Assembly (NCBI GenBank): GCA_036639135.1
Contig: JAVWJE010000108.1
Span: 1 to 5,045, forward strand
Length of the DNA: 5,045 bases
Reading direction: 5' to 3'
Origin: Carnobacterium_A sp036639135
GTDB taxonomy: Bacteria > Bacillota > Bacilli > Lactobacillales > Carnobacteriaceae
Below are positions 1-3,676 of the stretch, piece by piece. A model generated the notes under the pieces. It worked only from the letters and a program-made list of their open reading frames with translations, ran no database searches and was not told the DNA's origin. The position numbers were made by a program, and so were the translations under genes. Position 1 is the stretch's first letter, and each line of letters opens with the position of its first letter.

Positions 1-38
1 GAGACAGAACATGGCTTACAGAAATTTACAAATTCAGG
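1..38 (+). ncRNA. rnpB: RNase P RNA (class B), 3' end only
   Basis: The window opens inside the 3' end of the catalytic RNA of ribonuclease P, which removes 5' leaders from pre-tRNAs. The block ACAGAAC-AT-GGCTTACAG at 4-21 matches the universally conserved CR-V region that forms one strand of helix P4. The Bacillus subtilis RNA ends almost identically (ACAAAACAUGGCUUACAGAA followed by about a dozen bases). A strong terminator follows directly, and ypsC follows that, the same order as rnpB-ypsC in Bacillus. The exact 3' end (near 38) is inferred from family length and from the terminator start. The rest of the gene lies upstream of the window. Confidence 0.92.
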
Positions 39-69
39 TATAAAACCCTCCTTTTCGGAGGGTTTTATA
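39..69 (+). terminator. Intrinsic terminator of rnpB
   Basis: A perfect inverted repeat pairs 39-51 with 57-69 (core AAAACCCTCC / GGAGGGTTTT) around a 5-nt loop TTTTC. The U-rich 3' arm continues into ATATTTATATTTGTT. It lies immediately after the RNase P RNA and ends that transcript. The stem is symmetric, but the A-run on its 5' side has no converging gene to serve. Confidence 0.92.
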
Positions 70-77
70 TTTATATT

Positions 78-86
78 TGTTATAAA
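78..86 (+). promoter_or_regulatory. Candidate extended -10 promoter for ypsC
   Basis: TG-T-TATAAA at 78-86 fits an extended -10 element (TGnTATAAT, one mismatch). The -35 position would fall in the 3' arm of the rnpB terminator and does not resemble TTGACA. Predicted transcription would start near 93, giving a leader of about 45 nt. The region is very AT-rich, so a chance match is possible. The alternative is low-level read-through from rnpB. Confidence 0.35.
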
Positions 87-137
87 TGAAGTTAAAAAAA
101 ATAAAAATCAAGCAAAAAAGAATTGGGGAAAAACAGA

Positions 138-1274
138 ATGAAACAATTTAAACTTGTTGCGACTGCTGCTAGTGGTATAGAAGCATTAGTTGGAAAAGAA
201 TTGCGTAATATGGGTTATGAGTGTGAAGTAGAAAACGGAAAAGTTTTCTTTAACGGGACAGAAGAAGATATCGCAAAAACAAATGTTTGGTTAAGGACCG
301 CTGATCGTGTTAAAATAATTGTCGGCGAATTTGATGCATTTGAATTTGATGAATTATTTGAAAAAACAAAGGCATTGCCTTGGGAAGATTTACTTCCAAT
401 GGATGCTAATTTTCCTGTTGCAGGAAAATCAATAAAGTCAACTTTGTATAGTGTTTCTGACTGTCAAGCATTAGTAAAAAAGGCTATTGTAGATCGTTTA
501 AGTGCAGTTTATCATCGTCATACAAGATTACCTGAAACAGGTGCTTTGTACCAACTTGAGGTAGCTTTATTAAAAGATAAAGTAACATTAACATTGGATA
601 CTACGGGCTCAAGTTTGTTTAAACGTGGTTATCGAATTGCAAAAGGTGGAGCACCTTTAAAAGAGAATATGGCAGCGGCGTTAGTTTTGCTAACAACTTG
701 GCGCAAAGATCGTCCATTTTATGATCCAGTGTGTGGGTCTGGTACCATTCCAATCGAAGCAGCTCTAATCGGACGCAACATTGCACCAGGAATTAATAGA
801 AGCTTTGCATTTGAGAATTGGGAATGGTTTGATCAAACCATTACGACCAACATTCGTGCTGAAGCGAGAGCTGCAATCGATCACGATGTTGTATTGGACA
901 TTATGGGATCCGATATTGATGCTAAGATGATTGAAATTGCTAAGCAAAATGCAATTGAAGCTGGTGTTGGCGATAGTATTGAGTTTAAGCAAATGCAATT
1001 AAAAGATTTTACTACTGAAAAAGAGTATGGCATTATCTTAGCTAACCCTCCTTACGGTGAACGACTAGGGGAAGAAGAAGAGATTCAAGCACTTTATAAA
1101 CAAATGGGCCAAGTATACCGTCCATTAAAAACATGGAGTAAGTATATTATAACGAGTGATTTAACCTTTGAATCATTTTATGGAGAACGTGCAACTAAAA
1201 AGCGTAAACTATACAATGGTGCTCTTAGAACAGATCTCTTCCAATATTGGGGAACACGCTCACCACGTAAATAA
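138..1274 (+). CDS. ypsC: THUMP-domain class I SAM-dependent RNA methyltransferase, YpsC/RlmL-N family
   Basis: The 378-residue protein is close to the length of B. subtilis YpsC. The N-terminal part (residues about 1-155) is the ferredoxin-like plus THUMP RNA-binding module. It is followed by FKRGYR at about 161-166, typical of this family. The Rossmann methyltransferase domain has motif I DPVCGSGT at 196-203 (SAM binding) and motif IV NPPY at 303-306 (catalytic, usual for N-methylation of a base amino group). The homologous N-terminal half of E. coli RlmL forms m2G2445 in 23S rRNA, but the target of the Firmicute protein is not deducible here. Old labels such as 'N6-adenine-specific DNA methylase' come from the NPPY motif and are probably wrong. 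I chose ATG 138 over the in-frame TTG at 123: the GGGGA at 125-129 works as its ribosome binding site about 8 nt upstream, and the protein then begins MKQFKLVATA as in homologues. It is probably monocistronic. Confidence 0.92.
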   Translation: MKQFKLVATAASGIEALVGKELRNMGYECEVENGKVFFNGTEEDIAKTNVWLRTADRVKIIVGEFDAFEFDELFEKTKALPWEDLLPMDANFPVAGKSIKSTLYSVSDCQALVKKAIVDRLSAVYHRHTRLPETGALYQLEVALLKDKVTLTLDTTGSSLFKRGYRIAKGGAPLKENMAAALVLLTTWRKDRPFYDPVCGSGTIPIEAALIGRNIAPGINRSFAFENWEWFDQTITTNIRAEARAAIDHDVVLDIMGSDIDAKMIEIAKQNAIEAGVGDSIEFKQMQLKDFTTEKEYGIILANPPYGERLGEEEEIQALYKQMGQVYRPLKTWSKYIITSDLTFESFYGERATKKRKLYNGALRTDLFQYWGTRSPRK

Positions 1275-1286
1275 TAAAATAGAAAT

Positions 1287-1328
1287 AAAAAGCGAAAAAG
1301 ACGATGTTTCTAATCTTTTTCGTTTTTT
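1287..1328. terminator. Bidirectional terminator between ypsC and the RNase HI gene
   Basis: A 15-bp stem (one G-T pair) joins 1287-1301 (AAAAAGCGAAAAAGA) to 1314-1328 (TCTTTTTCGTTTTTT) with a 12-nt loop. The plus-strand 3' arm ends in six Ts after the stem core, and the minus strand likewise ends in a T-run. It can therefore stop ypsC transcripts from the left and RNase HI transcripts from the right. Its position between two convergent stop codons (1274 and 1334) supports this. Confidence 0.8.
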
Positions 1329-1333
1329 AAATG

Positions 1334-1744
1334 CTAAGAATGGTTTTTTAATCTTTTGTATAAAGCCTGACGAGCAAAGTGGTCTGCTTCTTTATTTTTT
1401 GATTCTGGAATCCATTGAGCAACAAAGGATGGAAATAAAGTTAATCGTTTATTAATAGAAGACAAATAGGTATTAAAAATAATATTTTTTACATAGTTCG
1501 TATCAATAGCAGAAACAACAATTTTGCTATCTGAATAGAGGACTAGGTCATGATGCGTCAATTGATTATCGATTAAGTAATTCAAGCCGGATAAAACAGC
1601 CTCAAACTCTGCTTGATGGTTACTTAATTCATTTTTAAGTGGAAGCGATAATTGGATATGGATACCATCACCAATTATAATTACTCCAACTCCAGTAGGA
1701 CCTGGATTTGATTTAGTTGATGCATCAGTATACATTTTTAACAT
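1334..1744 (-). CDS. RNase HI-family protein (short form, 'reverse transcriptase-like')
   Basis: The 136-residue protein has the RNase H fold (RVT_3 type), which cleaves the RNA strand of RNA-DNA hybrids in the cytoplasm. All four catalytic acids are visible: D7 in YTDAST, E46 in NHQAEFEA, D72 in LYSDSK and D121 in KEADHFARQA. It is shorter than E. coli RNase HI (155 aa). The segment after the third acid carries few basic residues, so the basic 'handle' that grips substrate appears reduced, and there is no N-terminal hybrid-binding domain. This matches the short Firmicute branch that includes B. subtilis YpdQ. Some members of that branch lack measurable activity, so enzyme activity here is inferred only from the intact active site. 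The start at 1744 is supported by AAAGGAA at 1760-1754, 9 nt upstream. A second in-frame ATG three codons later is less well spaced. No clear minus-strand promoter was found. Confidence 0.87.
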   Translation of the reverse strand: MLKMYTDASTKSNPGPTGVGVIIIGDGIHIQLSLPLKNELSNHQAEFEAVLSGLNYLIDNQLTHHDLVLYSDSKIVVSAIDTNYVKNIIFNTYLSSINKRLTLFPSFVAQWIPESKNKEADHFARQALYKRLKNHS

Positions 1745-1771
1745 GTTTCTTTGTTCCTTTCGGCTTATTAG

Positions 1772-1799
1772 TTGTTTTTAAAAAAGCATATGCTATGAT
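1772..1799 (+). promoter_or_regulatory. Promoter of the ebsA-like gene
   Basis: The -35 is TTGTTT (1772-1777), followed by a 16-bp spacer and the -10 TATGAT (1794-1799). A TG at 1791-1792 makes this an extended -10. Transcription would start near 1806, about 30 nt before the ATG. It lies in the 93-bp spacer between the divergent RNase HI and ebsA genes and overlaps two palindromes. Confidence 0.65.
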
Positions 1800-1816
1800 A
1801 ATTTTAAAATAATCAT
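1785..1816. repeat. Two adjacent AT-rich palindromes over the ebsA promoter
   Basis: AGCATATGCT (1785-1794) is a perfect 10-bp palindrome. It abuts a 22-bp palindrome at 1795-1816 centred in ATTTTAAAAT, with 10 of 11 positions symmetric (outer arms ATGAT / ATCAT). Together they cover the -10 element and predicted transcription start of ebsA and lie upstream of the divergent RNase HI gene. They could be an operator for a dimeric regulator, but palindromes arise easily in AT-rich DNA, and no known operator was recognised. Confidence 0.35.
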
Positions 1817-1837
1817 TACTGAGATAGAGGATGAAAA

Positions 1838-2296
1838 ATGAATAAAATAAAGACTATAACAAAAGTCCGGCTTTCTTTAGAACCGGCGTATCAAGTAATT
1901 TATTGGTCTATTTGTTGGCTTACTCTTTTTTTAAGTTTAATTCTTTTATTAGAGAAACAACACCCTATTTTAAATGGTGTTGTCGTTAGTTTTTGGATTT
2001 TGCTTTTGTATTTTGGAGTAGGATCTACTGCAAAAGTAACAGAAGATGCTCTTTATATTTGCTATTTTAGGGGGATAAAAAAAATAAGTTACCCAATGTC
2101 ATCATTTAATAAGCTATCTTTTTCTGAAAAACGTTTAATTATATTGGAAAGAAAGGATGGCAAAGTTCCACTCATCTTTTATGTAAACAAAAAAAACAAG
2201 AAAAACATTGTATCCGTTATTCAACAATCTATACCAGAAGTTAAATTAGAAGAAACCTTGAAACTAAATAAAAATGAAATGAATCAAGCAGAATAA
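1838..2296 (+). CDS. ebsA: EbsA-like membrane protein
   Basis: The 152-residue protein has two predicted membrane helices at about 18-38 (from YQVIYWS) and 44-62, joined by a very short loop. Both termini would then be on the same side, probably cytoplasmic given the positively charged N-terminus. Residues about 65-132 are a soluble beta-rich stretch ending in an amphipathic helix, resembling the small bacterial PH-like domains found after two-helix hairpins. The tail (133-152) is charged. Size, the N-terminal pattern with IYW just before helix 1, and a position beside RNase HI and csp genes agree with the EbsA family of lactic acid bacteria. That family was named in Enterococcus faecalis and is sometimes labelled 'pore-forming', and its molecular role is poorly established. 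GAGG at 1827-1830 sits 7 nt before the ATG. The family assignment is from memory of the pattern, not a search. Confidence 0.7.
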   Translation: MNKIKTITKVRLSLEPAYQVIYWSICWLTLFLSLILLLEKQHPILNGVVVSFWILLLYFGVGSTAKVTEDALYICYFRGIKKISYPMSSFNKLSFSEKRLIILERKDGKVPLIFYVNKKNKKNIVSVIQQSIPEVKLEETLKLNKNEMNQAE

Positions 2297-2329
2297 AAAA
2301 CGATACCTTGATAAGGGTTATCGTTTTTT
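2295..2329. terminator. Bidirectional terminator between ebsA and csp
   Basis: AAAAAACGATA (2295-2305) pairs with TATCGTTTTTT (2319-2329). An inner CCTT/AAGG stem (2306-2309 with 2313-2316) sits above a 2-nt bulge. The six-A and six-T ends give a U-tract on both strands, so it can end ebsA from the left and the cold-shock gene from the right. The first bases overlap the ebsA stop codon. Confidence 0.82.
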
Positions 2330-2360
2330 ATTAGAAAATTATCGTTTACTTAAAGTTATT

Positions 2361-2570
2361 TTAAGAAAGTTCATCAACAACAACACCTGTTGCCTGAGGG
2401 CCCCTTGTACCTTCGACGATTTTAAATGAAACGTGTTGGCCTTCTGATAATGTTTTAAAATTTTCTCCTTCAATTCCTGTAAAATGAACAAAAACGTCAT
2501 TTTGACCATTGTATTCTATAAATCCATAACCTTTTTCATTACTAAACCATTTTACAATTCCTTTTTCCAT
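2361..2570 (-). CDS. csp: Cold-shock domain protein (CspA family)
   Basis: This 69-residue single cold-shock-domain protein is slightly longer than the usual 65-67. It begins MEKGIVKWFSNEKGYGFIEY and carries RNP1 KGYGFIEY (13-20) and RNP2 VFVHF (26-30). The aromatic residues that stack on bases (W8, F9, Y15, F17, F27, H29, F30) are all present. The C-terminal GPQATGV motif (57-63) is also intact. Such proteins bind single-stranded RNA or DNA in the cytoplasm and melt mRNA structure, often at low temperature or as general RNA chaperones. The ribosome binding site AAGGGGGA (2585-2578) is strong and 7 nt from the ATG. The gene has its own near-consensus promoter and an 80-90 nt leader, which fits a highly expressed, post-transcriptionally controlled gene. 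Which csp paralogue it is, and whether it is cold-induced, cannot be told from this window. Confidence 0.96.
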   Translation of the reverse strand: MEKGIVKWFSNEKGYGFIEYNGQNDVFVHFTGIEGENFKTLSEGQHVSFKIVEGTRGPQATGVVVDELS

Positions 2571-2655
2571 CTGTTCGTCCCCCTTAATAAATTTTTCAAC
2601 AAAATTTAGCCAACTTGTGCATAAAAATAAAGAGGATACAAGAAGTAATGGCCTA
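2571..2655 (-). promoter_or_regulatory. csp 5' leader with AU hairpin next to the ribosome binding site
   Basis: From the predicted start near 2654 the mRNA leader is about 84 nt. A 7-bp all-A/U hairpin (arms at 2607-2601 and 2595-2589, AAATTTT / AAAATTT) ends only 3 nt before the Shine-Dalgarno sequence at 2585-2578. Long leaders that refold with temperature are known for cspA genes of other bacteria. Here only the weak hairpin is visible, and no known cold-box was recognised. Confidence 0.4.
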
Positions 2656-2660
2656 GTTCC

Positions 2661-2689
2661 ATTATAGGAATATTAACCGCTTTCGTCAA
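2661..2689 (-). promoter_or_regulatory. Strong sigma-A promoter of csp
   Basis: Reading the minus strand, the -35 TTGACG (2689-2684) and a perfect -10 TATAAT (2666-2661) are separated by exactly 17 bp. This is the best promoter in the window and explains expression of the downstream cold-shock gene. The -10 is flanked by TTCC and GGAA, a short symmetric arrangement of unknown meaning. The -35 overlaps the stop codon of a small minus-strand ORF. Confidence 0.9.
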
Positions 2690-2817
2690 CAGTTGTTCAC
2701 TTTACGTTCTTCACCCAATAAAGCTAGGTAAGCTATAAGCTCATAGTTTTCTTTTTTACAATCTCCTGTATAATCAAAGGTGAGATTTAAGGGTTGTCCA
2801 TTTTGTGTAAGCGACAT
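2686..2817 (-). CDS. Possible small protein of 43 residues, unrecognised
   Basis: An ATG at 2817 opens a 43-codon frame that begins MSLTQNGQPLNLTFDY, contains CKKENYELIAYLALLGEERK, and stops at 2686, within the csp -35 element. The composition looks protein-like: a hydrophilic beta-like N-terminal half, then a short amphipathic helix with LIAYLALL. I recognise no family. No good Shine-Dalgarno sequence precedes the ATG (upstream is TACTCTAAAAAAC), which argues against it. The frame stays open upstream to a stop at 2875, and that stretch would encode a hydrophobic run (ISLLISSLYVIFYITL) but has no ATG. It could be a real small gene, the decayed end of a longer membrane protein, or chance. Confidence 0.28.
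   Translation of the reverse strand: MSLTQNGQPLNLTFDYTGDCKKENYELIAYLALLGEERKVNNC
2769..2774 (+). promoter_or_regulatory. Candidate -10 box for the udg-like gene, in a largely unassigned spacer
   Basis: TATAAT at 2769-2774 is a perfect plus-strand -10 hexamer, but no -35 matches: the bases 16-17 bp upstream read GTTTTCT. If used, the udg leader would be about 170 nt and would include the hairpin at 2845-2891 and the short ORF at 2923-2964. Between the csp promoter (2689) and the udg start (2949) I see no recognised gene or RNA family, only these elements and the minus-strand ORF. The hexamer also lies inside that ORF, so it may be coincidence. Confidence 0.22.
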
Positions 2818-2844
2818 GTTTTTTAGAGTAATATAAAAAATAAC

Positions 2845-2891
2845 ATACAGACTGGAGATGAGAAGCGAAATAGCTCATCTCTTTACTGTAT
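2845..2891 (+). other. Long interrupted hairpin upstream of the udg-like gene
   Basis: GAGATGAG (2855-2862) pairs perfectly with CTCATCTC (2874-2881) around an 11-nt loop. An outer ATACAG/CTGTAT helix (2845-2850 with 2886-2891) stacks below a small internal loop. Only three Ts follow the inner stem, and the later T-rich stretch is broken by other bases, so it is a weak terminator at best on either strand. It lies about 58 nt before the udg start and could be a structured leader or the 3' end of a small RNA. No known riboswitch or T-box motif was recognised. Confidence 0.4.
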
Positions 2892-2922
2892 CTATTTTAT
2901 TTAACAAACTAAAAGGATAAAG

Positions 2923-2964
2923 ATGACTTATAGGGAGTGGAATAAACAATGGAAACTATTTTAA
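2923..2964 (+). CDS. Possible 13-codon upstream ORF overlapping the udg start
   Basis: ATG 2923 follows AAAAGGA (2911-2917) by 5 nt and encodes MTYREWNKQWKLF before TAA at 2962-2964. It is out of frame with the udg-like gene and ends 13 nt inside it. The udg ribosome binding site AGGGAG (2932-2937) lies within this short frame. Translation of the short ORF would therefore occupy that site, or could feed ribosomes to ATG 2949. The peptide has two Trp residues but no other attenuator-like feature. Coding status is speculative. Confidence 0.33.
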   Translation: MTYREWNKQWKLF

Positions 2965-3590
2965 CTCAACAATTAATGGAGTTAGCAAAAGAACGCAATA
3001 GAGAGTTTCCTGTCGAAGGTTTTCTTTGGGGAGCTGGACCAACTCGCCCACGATTTATGTTGGTAGGTGAAGCGCCAGGAGAGGTAGAATCACTCAATGG
3101 TATTCCTTTCACTGGTCGAGCGGGCAAAGAATTGATGAAGTTTTTTGATTTTTTAGAAGTTACTCGAGAAGAAGTCTTCATAACCAGCACGTTTAGAAGT
3201 CGCCCATTTTTGGAAAAAGAAAAAATGGATAAAAAAACTGGTGAAATAATGATCCGTAAGTATAATCGAGCTCCAACTAAAAAAGAAATTATCGCTCATG
3301 CTCCACTATTAGATTTTGAAATCGCCACGATTGATCCACCTATTATTTTAACGATGGGTAATATTGGTCTACAGAGGTTGATTGGTAACAAAGCAAAAAT
3401 CATGAACGTTCATGGACAGTTGTATGAAGGCCCTATATTAGAATTAGCTTCAAAAGAAGCAACAGAGTTTACTTGGTCAAAAGAAAACTATCGTATATTT
3501 CCTACGTTTCATCCGGCTTCTATCTTTTATAATCGAAAATTGCTAGAGTTAATCTATGAGGATTTGGTATTGTTTAAAAAATACATTTAA
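2949..3590 (+). CDS. Uracil-DNA glycosylase superfamily protein (family 4-like, without Fe-S cysteines)
   Basis: The 213-residue protein resembles the family 4/5 branch (COG1573), which excises uracil from DNA to start base-excision repair. Motif 1 is GEAPGEVESLNGIPFTGRAG at 40-59, very like the GEAPGxxEDxxGxPFVGxAG of family 4. Motif 2 HPAS is at 188-191, in the usual position near the C-terminus. In between, ITSTFRSRP (78-86) and NRAPTKKEI (106-114) correspond to the family 4 stretch CRPPxNRxPxxxEI, split by an insertion of about 18 charged residues (about 87-105). Family 4 enzymes hold a 4Fe-4S cluster with four cysteines; this protein has no cysteine at all. It is either a cluster-free glycosylase or a relative with another activity. 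Nothing suggests decay: the frame is intact and the key motifs are kept. The start at 2949 is forced by an in-frame TAA at 2943; AGGGAG at 2932-2937 is the likely ribosome binding site with a long 11-nt spacing. No terminator separates it from the following gene. Confidence 0.85.
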   Translation: METILTQQLMELAKERNREFPVEGFLWGAGPTRPRFMLVGEAPGEVESLNGIPFTGRAGKELMKFFDFLEVTREEVFITSTFRSRPFLEKEKMDKKTGEIMIRKYNRAPTKKEIIAHAPLLDFEIATIDPPIILTMGNIGLQRLIGNKAKIMNVHGQLYEGPILELASKEATEFTWSKENYRIFPTFHPASIFYNRKLLELIYEDLVLFKKYI

Positions 3591-3617
3591 AAGAACCTGA
3601 AGTCTAAGTCTCTTTTG

Positions 3618-3626
3618 TGTTAAAAT
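3618..3626 (+). promoter_or_regulatory. Candidate extended -10 promoter for the ABC-F gene, within a hairpin
   Basis: TG-T-TAAAAT at 3618-3626 fits an extended -10. The -35 region (CTGAAG, 3597-3602, 18-bp spacer) is poor. The same bases sit in an imperfect inverted repeat: GTCTC-TTTT (3608-3616) can pair with AAAA-GAGAC (3622-3631, one bulged T). No T-run follows, so it is not an ordinary terminator for the upstream gene. The start would be near 3633, giving a leader of about 44 nt. Co-transcription from the udg-like gene is equally possible. Confidence 0.4.
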
Positions 3627-3676
3627 GAGACAGATTAAAAAAATGCGTGCTTACTATGGGAAAGTGGAGATTGAAT

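Noticed and set aside
123..137. In-frame TTG at 123 as an upstream start of ypsC
   Set aside because: It has no ribosome binding site, while GGGGA at 125-129 is well placed for ATG 138; homologues begin at the MKQFKLVAT-like stretch.
765..998. 77-codon minus-strand frame within ypsC
   Set aside because: It lies opposite a well-supported methyltransferase domain and has no recognisable motif; it is a shadow frame.
1168..1455. 95-codon plus-strand frame across the ypsC end and the start of the RNase HI gene
   Set aside because: It overlaps ypsC out of frame, crosses the shared terminator and continues antisense to RNase HI, whose catalytic motifs are intact. It has no ribosome binding site.
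2806..2820. TGTAAGCGACATGT as a possible catabolite-response (cre) site
   Set aside because: Only the left half (TGTAAGCG) fits the cre consensus; the right half does not.
2966..3190. 74-codon minus-strand frame within the udg-like gene
   Set aside because: It is antisense to the conserved GEAPG region and only mirrors its coding constraint.
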